DNA of 64,000 nucleotides from Comamonas composti DSM 21721 (GTDB lineage: Bacteria > Pseudomonadota > Gammaproteobacteria > Burkholderiales > Burkholderiaceae_C), in contig NZ_AUCQ01000003.1 of the NCBI RefSeq assembly GCF_000429845.1, positions 1 to 64,000 on the forward strand, read 5' to 3'. Below, one piece after another: positions 1-8,611 of this stretch; position 1 is the stretch's first letter; each line of letters begins with the position of its first letter. The translations under genes were made by a program, and so were the position numbers. The notes under the pieces are model-generated. The model searched no databases and had not been told where the DNA came from. It saw only the letters and a program-made list of their open reading frames with translations.

Positions 1-235
1 GCCCGATCTTGGCGTGCAGCTCCTTGAGATCCACCGTTGGGGCAGCAGGCCCAGGTGCTGGGCCAAACACGTCAGCCGCCCGCTCCAGCAGCAGCCGCTT
101 CCAGTCTGCAATCTGGCTGGGGTGTACTTCGTACTGCTGAGCCAGTTCAGCGACGGTGCGCTCGCCGCGCACCGCCTCCAGCGCGACTTTGGCTTTGAAG
201 GTAGCACTGTGCTTGCGTCTTGATTTGATGGTCAT
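1..235 (-). CDS. IS3-family transposase OrfA, partial (cut by window edge)
   Basis: The reverse strand reads an ATG at 235 and runs open to the window edge, giving about 78 residues. The start [20 protein letters not shown] and the following [19 protein letters not shown] form the helix-turn-helix of IS3-type OrfA proteins, which bind the terminal repeats of the element. The C-terminal part (usually a leucine zipper ending near residue 90-100) and OrfB lie outside the window. A GGAGA ribosome-binding site lies seven bases before the ATG. The gene points out of the window, so the element extends leftwards. Its upstream end abuts the IS66 remnant at about 326. Confidence 0.85.
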   Translation of the reverse strand, partial: MTIKSRRKHSATFKAKVALEAVRGERTVAELAQQYEVHPSQIADWKRLLLERAADVFGPAPGPAAPTVDLKELHAKIG

Positions 236-326
236 AGATTTCTCCAGATTCGGCCTGCTGTCAGGCCATTTTTACGGGAAGAAATCTCGCTTAGCCAACT
301 GTTCAAAAAACCGGGGCCACTTCTAC
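1..326 (-). mobile_element. End of an IS3-family element inserted in an IS66 remnant
   Basis: The segment holds the 5' part of OrfA and its leader. The leader ends in a reverse-strand run GAAGTGGCCCCGG at about 311-323, which resembles an IS3-group terminal repeat (terminal GGCCCC). The IS66 transposase homology starts directly beyond it, so this is probably the element boundary. I cannot see the other end, a target-site duplication or the exact tip, so the right boundary is accurate only to about ten bases. Confidence 0.5.
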
Positions 327-1130
327 CCTCAGTCGCAGTCCTTCATGTGGCAATACTGCAGTGGCACGCATGCAGCACAACCACTCGCTATGTTTGAGTA
401 CCAGCCCACACGTGCTGGTGCCCATGCATTGAAATTTCTAACGGCACCTGACGGCAAGGTTTTCAATGGCTACCTGCAGGTTGATGGGTATGCGGGGTAC
501 AACACCATACAAGCAGCTTCGCGCGTAGGCTGTATGGCGCATGTGCGCAGAAAGTTTGTAGAGGTTCTGCAATCCATCCCCACTGCGAATGCAAAGGACT
601 CGATTGCACAACAGCCTATCGGACTGATTCAAAAGCTGTACGTGATTGAAGCTCAGATGAAGACGGCAGCAGTCTCAGAGCGCAAGCGAGTGCGGCAAGC
701 GCAAAGCATTCCAATCTTGGAGCAGCTCAAAGCGTGGCTGGACGAGCAAGTAAAGCTTGTTCTGCCCAAATCACTGCTGGGCAAAGCCATTCACTACGCA
801 CTGGGCCAGTGGTCCTACGTCATTCGCTATGTTGAAAGTGGACTTCTGAGCATTGACAACAACATCGCAGAGCGCAGCATCAAGAATCTTGTCATTGGCC
901 GCAAGAACTGGCTGTTTTCAACCTCTGTTGATGGCGCATATGCAACGGCGGTGTTGACTACGATGGTCCGATCCGCTCTTTTGAACAAGCTCGATCCCTA
1001 CCAGTACCTAGTACAGGTACTCAACAAGCTCCCGTACGCTGAGAGTGAAAAAGATTTCGAAGAAATGATGCCTTGGAATGTGAAGGCAGGAGTAGATGCG
1101 GCCGATTCACAGGGACGTCTTGCGGCTTAA
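325..1130 (+). pseudogene. IS66-family transposase TnpC, N-terminally truncated
   Basis: From about 325 the + strand encodes the C-terminal catalytic half of an IS66 TnpC. Visible landmarks are FMWQYCSGTHAA, the VDGYAGY segment with a catalytic Asp, the MAHVRRKF segment, and DNNIAERSIKN with the catalytic Glu, followed by IGRKNWLF. A complete TnpC is about 500 residues; here only about 265 remain and the zinc-binding and leucine-zipper N-terminus is missing. No start codon belongs to this remnant. The likely cause is insertion of the neighbouring IS3-type element. It cannot make a full transposase. Confidence 0.85.
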
Positions 1131-1619
1131 CCAAGAGCCACCCCGTACGTGTAGTTGTACAGCTGCTGTGCAGCGGAAGCCGTCCTTCATCACCGGCTCG
1201 CCAACGGCCGCTTGACGGCGGATCACCGGCATCGCCAGAATGGCAAGCGGTGACCGTCCGGGATACAGCTTTTCCGATCGGCCCCCAATTGCGCTTCCGG
1301 GTAAACGTAGTGACGTGACGTGGTCCTGCTCCACGTTCATCGGCGGCGTCATGGCTAAAGATCTGTGAGATGGGGTCGGCGATGTGGGTACACAGGCACG
1401 CCTATATTCACCACGTGCCGTTCAATTCAAAAGGCATCGCTTCGACGTGGATCTCTGGAAAAGTGCTCCTCCGACTTGTCCGGATCGACTCGTTCTTCCT
1501 CGGCCGGTGCAAGGGAATCCGTCAGGTTTAATGCGATTTAAATGCTGGCTCCGAAGCGGGCTGTTGCGTGGTAATTCATTCGACGATCGTCCATAAGTTG
1601 GGCTTCCACGGTTATGCCG
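1131..1619. other. Intergenic, no gene recognised
   Basis: These 489 bases lie between the end of the IS66 remnant and the stop of the 672-residue protein gene. Short open frames exist on both strands but none has a convincing start or a recognisable product. Part is probably the former 3' flank of the IS66 element. I see no clear terminal repeat or terminator. Confidence 0.5.
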
Positions 1620-3638
1620 TTAGTTCGTTCCCTGGCCGGTAGGCATGATCGCTGGTACCGGCTGCCTAGGCTGGTGTACCGTCGGCATCAGGGGTGCGAT
1701 GGCCTGGAGCGCGTCGGCACGTAGCGGGTAGCGGCGGTCGTTCAGTTGGTGTAGGCGCTGCAGGTTCGCCACGCAAGCCCGCAGATCGATGCCTGCACCC
1801 CGAAGTTCGTCGCGCAGCATGGCAGCGTCGAACCGATTGGACGTACAAGCATGCAGGAGCGCGATCAGGTCGCCGGGGTCGGCCTGGAAATATTGCATGT
1901 AGGCCTGGATCAAGGTTTCGTCGCTAGGGGCGAACACTGCTGCACGGCTTGTGCCGGCAACCCGTTCATCCCCGTAGATCCGGCGCAGCGCCAGGTGCTG
2001 CAGGATGGTCTGCCAACGATCCCGGTGAAGCGTGTCATCCAACTGCGAGATCTCCATGGCGGCAGAAGTCAGGATCCGGTGCAGGCTGACCAGCTCGCCG
2101 GCCTCGACCTGATCATCCGTGCCCAACCGGCTGGCGGCTTGGTCAAAGCAGCCCAGGCCCATGCAGCCGAGCAGCAGCAGCAGGCTGCTTGCATCTGACC
2201 TGTCCGAGTAATCTTTCTCAACGGCGTCAAACGAACCGAATTCGAGCACCTCCCGCAAGTAGTGCGCGCTGTTCCAAAGCCTGAGCCACCCCGCCGCAAA
2301 GCCGGCCCGGGACGCGAGGGGAAAGACGAGAAGATGGGCGAACAGTCCGGGGATCTCGTCGCTAGGCAGCCTGGTCGATGCGCGCGCCAGCAGATCCCGC
2401 CCTTTTTGCTGGTGCCAGTCTTCGGGGGTGAGCTGCCACTGGTCGGCGAACGCCGCAAAGGGCGGTGGCTCGCCAATGCTTTCGTCAGCCAGCATGGACA
2501 GCACGCATTGGTAGCACCAGGCCTCCCAGGGCGCGGCGTCAGTGGGAGGTGCTGGTACCAGGTCCCGGTCGATCACGGCACGACCCAACCGGACCACCAG
2601 AGCCTTGTCGACATAGTCGCTCGATCGGATGTCGACTGGGTCCTCGTTACGCTGACGCAGTTGCTGGCGCATCAACCAGGTGCTCCAACGGACAAACACC
2701 CCGGGCGCGTCGGCCCGCCGGGCCAGCACATCAACAACCGCCTGCACCAGCGCATCGACCTCGCTGGTAAGAGACGCCACTTCCGCTTGTTTGGCATCGA
2801 AACGCGGGAGTTGCCTGCCTGGCTCCAGCAGCTCGTCGCGTGCGCGGAGCAGCAGCAACGGCATCAGCACGGAGCCGTTCCAGCTACCGTCCTCGGCGAA
2901 CGCGTCGGGCGCGGTGCTCGCACATGCTTCCCATACGGCAAACCTGGGGGTGAACGCTCCCACGCCGGCGCTAAGGAGAGCCGCGTCCACGAGAAGCGGG
3001 TCCTGCGAGTTGCCGAGTAAACGCTGGAATACTGGTAAATCGATTTCGCTTAGAACGCCGAAGACTCGCATTTCCTCCTCGAAATTCATGAAATCGGAGC
3101 CGCGCATGCCCCACCAGATTTCCTCGAGGGATCTGTTCGCCCGCCAGTGCTCCCGGGCATTCTTCCGGTCTTGGTTCCTTCGCTCCGACGCAGCCTCGAG
3201 CTCGCCGCTCTCCAACGCTTCGAACAGCAGCACGGCAAGGGTCACGTAGGCCTGTCCAGCCGCAGCAGAGACGCGCTTATGGGCAGACATGGCCTCCCCC
3301 AGCCAGTGCTCGACCGGCCAGGAGTGGCGGGCGACCTGCCGCACCATGCGCCAGGTCGACAGGTCCGGCCTCTGGCTCAGCAGTATGGCGCATGCCATTG
3401 TCAGCACCATGTCGGCATCGAAGTCTGGCCCCCGCTGCGCGGCAAGGGTTCGCAGCGCCTCCACGCCGGCGCTGTCGTCCACCGGACCGATGGCCGCGGC
3501 TACCTCGTCGAGCAACTGCGGCTCGCGCGCATTGAGCTGAGGTACAAGCCCCAGGAAGTCATCGCACGACTTGAAACTACTATGTGTCCGAGACTCCTCG
3601 GACTCTCGCTTGAGTTCGCGAATCCAATGCGTTGTCAT
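1620..3638 (-). CDS. Large helical protein of unknown function, third gene of PLD cassette
   Basis: 672 residues from ATG 3638 (MTTHWIRELKRE); this start overlaps the stop of the preceding PLD gene as ATGA, so I prefer it to an upstream in-frame start at 3707. I recognise no domain. The sequence is rich in Leu, Ala, Trp and Arg in long helical stretches, with no signal peptide, membrane segment, Walker motif or obvious nuclease motif. An acidic, aromatic patch lies near residues 180-200 (SLEEIWWGMRGSDFMNFEEE). It could be a scaffold or a sensor that works with the two PLD-like proteins made from the same mRNA; that role is inferred only from the tight coupling. It is flanked by transposon debris. 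Confidence 0.8.
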   Translation of the reverse strand: MTTHWIRELKRESEESRTHSSFKSCDDFLGLVPQLNAREPQLLDEVAAAIGPVDDSAGVEALRTLAAQRGPDFDADMVLTMACAILLSQRPDLSTWRMVRQVARHSWPVEHWLGEAMSAHKRVSAAAGQAYVTLAVLLFEALESGELEAASERRNQDRKNAREHWRANRSLEEIWWGMRGSDFMNFEEEMRVFGVLSEIDLPVFQRLLGNSQDPLLVDAALLSAGVGAFTPRFAVWEACASTAPDAFAEDGSWNGSVLMPLLLLRARDELLEPGRQLPRFDAKQAEVASLTSEVDALVQAVVDVLARRADAPGVFVRWSTWLMRQQLRQRNEDPVDIRSSDYVDKALVVRLGRAVIDRDLVPAPPTDAAPWEAWCYQCVLSMLADESIGEPPPFAAFADQWQLTPEDWHQQKGRDLLARASTRLPSDEIPGLFAHLLVFPLASRAGFAAGWLRLWNSAHYLREVLEFGSFDAVEKDYSDRSDASSLLLLLGCMGLGCFDQAASRLGTDDQVEAGELVSLHRILTSAAMEISQLDDTLHRDRWQTILQHLALRRIYGDERVAGTSRAAVFAPSDETLIQAYMQYFQADPGDLIALLHACTSNRFDAAMLRDELRGAGIDLRACVANLQRLHQLNDRRYPLRADALQAIAPLMPTVHQPRQPVPAIMPTGQGTN

Positions 3639-4258
3639 GTTTTTCCTTTGCTCATGGACCAGGCAAGCTCGAAGAACTCGATTGCGCCAGTGGCCCCTGC
3701 CGGCCATCCGCGGCTCGCAGCATTGACGCTGGCATGAAAGCCGCCCACGGTTGCCCCGAAATGCCAGAGCTCATCGTCAATCACCGCAAAGCGGTCGTGG
3801 ATGTCGAACACACGTGACAGGTGTGTACTCACCGTGATACTGCAGAGAGGGCCACGACGGGTGAGTTTTTTGTTGATGTCGTTTTCGCGGTCTTTGAAGA
3901 GTCGCAGAGCGGCCGTCGATACTTCCTGATGGTCGCCCGTGAGAATCTTGATGTCGTTGGCAACGATATCGATATGCAACCAGTCAAGAATGGTCAATAT
4001 CCGGTCGTCAGTAGAGCCTTTGTCCTTGTCCGACAGGAAGAGGTATCCGTCCAACATCCACACACGGGTCTGGGCTTCCCTGACCGCGACTCGAAAGGCA
4101 TCCAGATGCCGTGGAAAAGGCGACTGGCGGCGGGCATAGATCGTGGCAATGTCTCCGGGAAAATGGGGCGTTCCGCCATTTTCGCAGGCCCACAGGATCT
4201 CGGCCGGAGGTCTTGGTGCCGGCGGTGCGAGGGCAACGGGTGAGCCGAAGCTGCTCAT
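3635..4258 (-). CDS. Small PLD-like domain protein, second gene of cassette
   Basis: 207 residues. A phospholipase-D-like half-domain is visible: a hydrophobic strand ending in Asp-Gly-Tyr (RVWMLDGYLFL, residues about 65-75) and a motif IHDRFAVIDDELWHFG at about 153-168. The latter fits the HKD pattern H-x-K-x4-D except that the Lys is Arg (H154, R156, D161). PLD enzymes use the His to form a phospho-enzyme on phosphodiesters, lipid or DNA, and a single copy would need to dimerise. No signal peptide or membrane segment is seen. Start and stop overlap both neighbours as ATGA, so the three genes are translationally coupled. Confidence 0.8.
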   Translation of the reverse strand: MSSFGSPVALAPPAPRPPAEILWACENGGTPHFPGDIATIYARRQSPFPRHLDAFRVAVREAQTRVWMLDGYLFLSDKDKGSTDDRILTILDWLHIDIVANDIKILTGDHQEVSTAALRLFKDRENDINKKLTRRGPLCSITVSTHLSRVFDIHDRFAVIDDELWHFGATVGGFHASVNAASRGWPAGATGAIEFFELAWSMSKGKT

Positions 4259-5853
4259 TCTGGGCTCTGGCCGGAAGCCGATCGATCGACCTCATCGATA
4301 TAGTCCGCCAGGCTGGGCGCGTTGAGTCGCAACACATCAAGCCGCTCGATGACCTCATTCGGGTTGGGAAGCCTGACTATCATCGAAGCCTTCATCCCGA
4401 GGCTGTTGAGCGAATTCCCGACGAACCACACTTCGTCGTCCACCACCATGAAGCGGTCGTGCAGCTTCGATGCGGGCACTACCCGGACCTCGGGCTCAAG
4501 ACGCTGAACATCCTTCAGGTTGGATAAGTACTTGGAAAAAATTTGCAGCTGGTCCTTCCTGGATTCCGAGGTGGTTGTCTCGAACGCCAGGGCCGTGGTC
4601 AACAGCGTAACGTTGACTTCACTGCCATAGATTACGTACAGGAACTGACCGAGCTGCAGCGCTCCGAGGTAAGGGTCGACGATCACGACCCTGAAGCGCG
4701 CCGCCCGCAGCAATCCCCGGACGAAATCAGCCGCTTCCTCTCGCGAGTTGTCGCGAAACCAGCGCTGCCCGTACTGCTTTGCAAGCGCGAGACGCTCCCG
4801 CCTCCGTGCTTCGGCTGCCACGCGCGCGCCGGGGCCAGGACTTGTGACTTCCCCCAGGATGGAGTGCGATGCCACCTCCTTTTCCACGGCCGCTTGGTAT
4901 TCCATCGGTGGTGCATCCTTAGCGGAAGTGGAGGGCACACGTACTGTGACGCTCTTCCGCGGGGCCACCTGAACGCTGAAGTTCATCTGGCGGAGGAACC
5001 CGACGAAGGGCTGGTACGCAAGGACGCCTTGCTGCTCGTGCGTGACGACATACCCGTACTGGCCCGAACAGGTACCCTTGGCGACTTCCAGGATGCCGTC
5101 GGCAGGAACCTGGTGAGTGTCGAAACTTGTCAGTAGCCGCGCTTCCTTGTCGAAGGTGGTCAAGCGCAGGTGCTCGAGGTTTTGGCCCGGACGCGGTACG
5201 AAGCGGTAGATGATGCGTTCCCCACGGTCATCCTTGGCCGGCGCCATGAAATTGTCGATCTGTCGGATGATGGGGTCCGGGGCGATGTAAGCTGCGCTGC
5301 CCAGATATTCTTGGTACTCGGATAGGTTGACGTGCATGCGCCGCGCCACGAAAGCCTGAGCTGCGCGGTCCAGGAGAAATGCATCCAGGCCTTCGTGGTG
5401 GCCGAAGCGGCGGTGCACACGGCCCGGAACGCTGCCGATAAAAGGTGCAGCATCGAGCGCCTGCTGCCCGGGCCGGAAGAAAAGCTCCTCCGTGATGGGC
5501 AGACCCAGAGCAGGCCAGGGCTGGTCGTCCTGTAGCCTGGGCACCAGGAACGGTATGCCATCCGACCCTTCGCGGTCATCAAGACGAGAGGGAACCGGTG
5601 TGCACCTTTCACCCTCGCCCAGGGAGGTGTACCAAGCGACGGCATCTTCCTTGGTGAGAACTGTCCGTCGGAAGAACACCCGGTCGTCGCTGTTCGCCAG
5701 GCTGCATGCCTCGACGCCTACCATCTTGGGGGGGGCCGGCCGACTCTGCGCCAGCTCGGTCACCGTGGCGAAGAGGAGCCTTCCCTTGCATCCTCGCGTC
5801 TGGACGACCGCGAGCCGTATCACGGCCCATTCTTGAAGCGCGCTGGCAGCCAT
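4255..5853 (-). CDS. Two-part protein with C-terminal PLD-like domain, first gene of cassette
   Basis: 532 residues, ATG 5853, with AGGAA in the leader. Residues 1 to about 340 form a region I cannot assign. Residues about 388-490 are a PLD-like fold: strand VVIVDPYLG (about 389-397), then LHDRFMVVDDEVWFVGNS (about 464-481), again H-x-R-x4-D (H465, R467, D472) with Arg in place of the HKD Lys, followed by the GNSxNS loop typical of PLD folds. From memory the layout resembles the VPA1262-type proteins found on mobile islands of Vibrio, but I could not check this. It is the promoter-proximal gene of the cassette, and its stop overlaps the next start by four bases. A nuclease or phosphodiesterase effector or sensor in a defence module is the most economical guess. 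Confidence 0.8.
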   Translation of the reverse strand: MAASALQEWAVIRLAVVQTRGCKGRLLFATVTELAQSRPAPPKMVGVEACSLANSDDRVFFRRTVLTKEDAVAWYTSLGEGERCTPVPSRLDDREGSDGIPFLVPRLQDDQPWPALGLPITEELFFRPGQQALDAAPFIGSVPGRVHRRFGHHEGLDAFLLDRAAQAFVARRMHVNLSEYQEYLGSAAYIAPDPIIRQIDNFMAPAKDDRGERIIYRFVPRPGQNLEHLRLTTFDKEARLLTSFDTHQVPADGILEVAKGTCSGQYGYVVTHEQQGVLAYQPFVGFLRQMNFSVQVAPRKSVTVRVPSTSAKDAPPMEYQAAVEKEVASHSILGEVTSPGPGARVAAEARRRERLALAKQYGQRWFRDNSREEAADFVRGLLRAARFRVVIVDPYLGALQLGQFLYVIYGSEVNVTLLTTALAFETTTSESRKDQLQIFSKYLSNLKDVQRLEPEVRVVPASKLHDRFMVVDDEVWFVGNSLNSLGMKASMIVRLPNPNEVIERLDVLRLNAPSLADYIDEVDRSASGQSPE

Positions 5854-5989
5854 AAACCGGTTCCTGTGAGATGAGATTGCCGACGCAACTAGCGACTATT
5901 GCCTGCTAACCGGCGGTAGGGGGTGTAGTGGCCACCTGCGCCGGCTGCCTGCGCTGAGTCTGAACCCGCGCCATAACGATCCAGTGTAG

Positions 5990-6103
5990 CGCCAACGGAA
6001 GCGCTACCTGGGGCTGACCAAGAACACGGCCAAGTTGCACACGCTGTTCATGCAGGGCAACCTGTGGATGCTGCGCAAGCGGCCGCAGCTGTGCGGAGCA
6101 TGA
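5990..6103 (+). pseudogene. IS5-type transposase, C-terminal scrap
   Basis: The + strand frame reads KRYLGLTKNTAKLHTLF, then GNLWMLRKR and a stop at 6101-6103. This matches the conserved tail of IS5-group DDE transposases (the YRGL-KN-A-L-TLFALANL pattern). An in-frame TAG at 5987 closes it upstream, so only about 37 residues remain. It is a decayed remnant and supports the view that the neighbouring cassette lies in a mobile-element-rich patch. Confidence 0.6.
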
Positions 6104-6467
6104 GTGCGTCCGCAGGCACTGAAATGGGCGTGAACGCGCCGCGGATTGACGCCGTAGGCTCCCCATATCAACTCCGCACACGAGATTCGCGGCCCTTTTG
6201 TTCGCATCGTTCAGCAAACTGGGGTTTTGAAGCGCGTCCTTAGGGAATGTCTGACTGCGTCGTGTCAGGAATCTATCCATGAACGACGGTTCACGGGCGA
6301 AGCAGCCCATCGCTAGAGGAGACGTGACCGGCAGCTCCCGGCCTGAAGCCGACAGCCACGCGTGGTTAGCCCAGCTAAGCATTTCTTCGTGAAATGGTCA
6401 GTGGCAGTTGGCATGCGCAATCTATACGTCTGGATTTTTCATTTTCATCAGGGGTGGAAATTGGCGC
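6104..6467. other. Intergenic, no gene recognised
   Basis: These bases follow the IS5-type scrap. A 158-codon reverse-strand frame crosses it, but it is antisense to the transposase tail and rich in Gln, Arg and Ser, so I do not accept it. No terminal repeat, terminator or RNA gene is evident. Confidence 0.4.
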
Positions 6468-6623
6468 TTACTCAGAAATAGCATAGAAGCTCGCCAAGTC
6501 ATCCTCGAACTTGCGCTGCCTAATCCATGTGCGCAACTCGCACTTGCGATCCTCCTCCACAGACAGGATGGCCTCGATGCGGGGCAGAATTCGTTTTGTT
6601 TCGTATTCGGTTGCTTTTCCCAT
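6468..6623 (-). CDS. Small hypothetical protein (51 residues)
   Basis: ATG 6623 to TAA 6468 reads MGKATEYETKRILPRIEAIL and ends in DDLASFYAISE. It is charged and predicted helical, with two Cys-free halves around a single Cys and no signal or membrane segment. The composition (balanced Glu, Lys, Arg and hydrophobics) looks like a true soluble protein. The leader has only a weak AGAAG ribosome-binding site. It lies in the same orientation as the 107-residue gene 87 bases upstream and may share its transcript. Function unknown. Confidence 0.4.
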   Translation of the reverse strand: MGKATEYETKRILPRIEAILSVEEDRKCELRTWIRQRKFEDDLASFYAISE

Positions 6624-6709
6624 AATTACTTCTAAGGTCTAGCTATAGAAACCTGCTATACAACTCCACGATGTACGGCAGGACAGAACTATTACTGGCT
6701 TGTATTGAC

Positions 6710-7033
6710 TTAAAGGCCTTGGCTTCGGAGCTTATCGGGCTCCTTTTTTTGATTGCGTTGCTGCTCATCCCGAACGGCCTTATCCGAGCGCAACTTATCG
6801 CGTGCAATGCGGTTGCCTTGGAAGCCGTCGTCATTCCACTTCAAGCGCTGGACCTCGAAGTTGGCCAGTGAGAGGGCCTCCTCCTCCGTTGCCACCTTAC
6901 CGCCTTGAATGAGTACCTTGGCCAAGCTGTTGGCATGTGCGATGGCGCCGAATTCGGCGATAGATTTCACGCCGTGGTAGTGGTTGTTGCCGGCCGTATA
7001 CAAGCCCTTGTAGGCATTTTTTTGGGTAGTCAT
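6710..7033 (-). CDS. Hypothetical protein (107 residues)
   Basis: ATG 7033 is preceded by AAGGGG at good spacing. The protein begins MTTQKNAYKGLYTAGNNHYH and ends in a lysine- and arginine-rich tail (residues about 80-107) that may bind nucleic acid or simply be disordered. The middle (residues 20-60) is Ala/Gly-rich with a possible helix, VATEEEALSLANFEVQRL. I do not recognise the family. It sits between IS debris and a metabolic operon, so it may be a leftover of a mobile element. Confidence 0.6.
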   Translation of the reverse strand: MTTQKNAYKGLYTAGNNHYHGVKSIAEFGAIAHANSLAKVLIQGGKVATEEEALSLANFEVQRLKWNDDGFQGNRIARDKLRSDKAVRDEQQRNQKKEPDKLRSQGL

Positions 7034-7608
7034 AGTGAACCCCTTGTTGATAAGGACCTCAGTTTCCTAGCTCTCTAATGCTTTGTGGGTCATACTCTCC
7101 CCGCTGTGCCCCAAACTACCCCTAGTTACATGAGCCGGCTAGTCCAGATTGTTGGCCGATAGGCCACTAAGCAGTGATAAGTGGCTGAAATGAATGAGCG
7201 CACACTGGCGGCATGGCATCTCTCAACGGGCTACCTACCGCTGCCGGGCGGGCGATCTCGTGGATTCGAACGACAGCAGCGGGTCGTTTGCTGCCGGTGG
7301 TCAGTACAAGCAAGCCAGTCATCGCGTATCGAAATGACGGTCAATCGAGGCCAGCGCCCGCAGTCTCATCTACCAAGATCCAAAAGCGCCGATAATTTTT
7401 GATAGATGAATTGGCCTTATCTCATCGAGATTCACCAATCTAGGAAATTTGCAACCCAATGAGAAATGTCCGCATCCAAAATCTCACGAACATCGCCAAT
7501 AACAGCAGCAGACCGTCATCCGATTTGCAAGCATTTTGATAAACAACAGCGGCACGGCCCATGCATTCATGCCTCTGTCATCCGCATCCTCATGGCCCTG
7601 CCTTTTTC
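7034..7608. other. Intergenic, no gene recognised; probably holds the gntR promoter
   Basis: 575 bases between the 107-residue gene and the GntR regulator. Open frames of 60-73 codons on the + strand (7181-7402) have no credible product. The last 150 bases are AT-richer and probably hold the regulator promoter, though I cannot fix -35 and -10 boxes. This looks like the right border of the accessory patch. Confidence 0.4.
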
Positions 7609-8376
7609 ATGACCGCTCCTTTTTCGGCCATCCAGCCGGGTCTCAACCTCGCAGACCAGGTTGCCCAGCAACTGGAAGCACGCATCCGCTCTGGCAGCCT
7701 GCAGCCGGGCCAGAAACTGCCGACCGAGGCCGAGCTCGTACAGCAGTTCGAGGTCAGCCGCACCGTGGTGCGCGAGGCCATCTCCCGGCTCAAGTCACGC
7801 CACCTGGTCGAGTCGCGCCAGGGCAGCGGCATGTATGTCAAATCCTCCATCATCGAGCCGCTGGACTTCGAGGCGCTGCCCGCAGCCGGCAAGAATGCCG
7901 TGATACAGATCACCGAGGTGCGCCGCGCACTGGAAGCCGAGATGGCCGAGCTGGCAGCCAGGCGGCGCACGGATGAGGACTTGCAGCGCATACGCCAGGC
8001 TGTTGCCGACCTGGCCCAGGCCGTGCGCGCGGGCCATGACGGTGTCAAGGAAGACATGGCGTTTCACCGCAGCATCGCCCAGGCCGCTGGCAATCCCTTT
8101 TTGCTCAGCACACTGGACTATCTGGTGCAGTTCCTGCATGGCGCCATGCGCATCACACGCGCCAACGAGGCCAGGCGCGATGACTTCTCCAGGGCCGTCG
8201 AGCAGGAGCACGAGCGCATCGTGCAGGCCATCGAGGCCGGCGATGCCAAGGCCGCGCGGCGGGCCGCAGCCACCCACATGAAGAACGCCATAGGCCGCAT
8301 ACAGCGTGCCGATGCCAGCTTCTGGCAACAGGACGGCAAGCGCCTGGCCCAGGACATTCTGAGCTCAAGACCCTGA
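7609..8376 (+). CDS. GntR/FadR-family regulator of the tetronate operon
   Basis: 255 residues from ATG 7609; an in-frame ATG 16 codons earlier gives an unlikely His/Pro leader. Residues 14-75 are a GntR winged helix (KLPTEAELVQQFEVSRTVVR, then GSGMYV). The C-terminal part is an FCD ligand domain with DMAFHRSIAQAAGNPF and ATHMKNAI, whose Asp and His residues normally bind a metal and the sugar-acid effector. It precedes the erythronate/threonate genes on the same strand and is probably their repressor, released by a tetronate intermediate. The effector is inferred from context. Confidence 0.85.
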   Translation: MTAPFSAIQPGLNLADQVAQQLEARIRSGSLQPGQKLPTEAELVQQFEVSRTVVREAISRLKSRHLVESRQGSGMYVKSSIIEPLDFEALPAAGKNAVIQITEVRRALEAEMAELAARRRTDEDLQRIRQAVADLAQAVRAGHDGVKEDMAFHRSIAQAAGNPFLLSTLDYLVQFLHGAMRITRANEARRDDFSRAVEQEHERIVQAIEAGDAKAARRAAATHMKNAIGRIQRADASFWQQDGKRLAQDILSSRP

Positions 8377-8449
8377 CGCAACCCAGGTTCGACATGGCTG
8401 CCCGGCCCTGTACTGGCGGCTTTCGGGCCGACGCCGCGCCTCCATGCAG

Positions 8450-8477
8450 ACCCTGGGCATTGAGCGCCCAGGGTTTT
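8450..8477 (+). terminator. Intrinsic terminator after gntR
   Basis: A 9-bp perfect stem (ACCCTGGGC with GCCCAGGGT) with a seven-base loop is followed by TTTT then CCC. It lies 74 bases after the regulator stop and would separate its transcript from the catabolic operon. Confidence 0.6.
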
Positions 8478-8503
8478 CCCTAGACGGGCAGTCTCTAGCA
8501 AAT

Positions 8504-8517
8504 TTGTATGATGACAA
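8504..8517. promoter_or_regulatory. Candidate GntR operator and promoter of the tetronate operon
   Basis: TTGT and ACAA are arranged as an inverted repeat around ATGATG, about 95 bases before the otnC start. FadR-type regulators recognise TNGT-N3-ACNA, so the six-base spacer here is longer than usual. TATGAT at 8507-8512 inside the dyad could serve as a -10 box. Position between the gntR terminator and the first enzyme gene supports a control site, but the fit is imperfect. Confidence 0.35.
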
Positions 8518-8611
8518 TATAACAAGCCAAGAATACGAGACCAACCACGGCCCGGCATTTCGCCGCTTTCTGCCAGAAAATCCGCCAGGGCCATCAGCAC
8601 GACGCACCAAC

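Noticed and set aside
5906-6382. 158-codon reverse-strand frame
   Set aside because: It runs antisense to the IS5-type transposase tail and has no recognisable features or good start.
6727-6750. Terminator-like GGAGC/GCTCC hairpin with seven Ts on the + strand
   Set aside because: It lies inside the 107-residue gene on the other strand, where the T-run encodes Lys-Lys.
7245-7285. Possible tRNA (GATTCGAAC-like T-loop sequence)
   Set aside because: The surrounding bases cannot form a T-stem or an acceptor stem, and no anticodon arm fits. It is a chance match.
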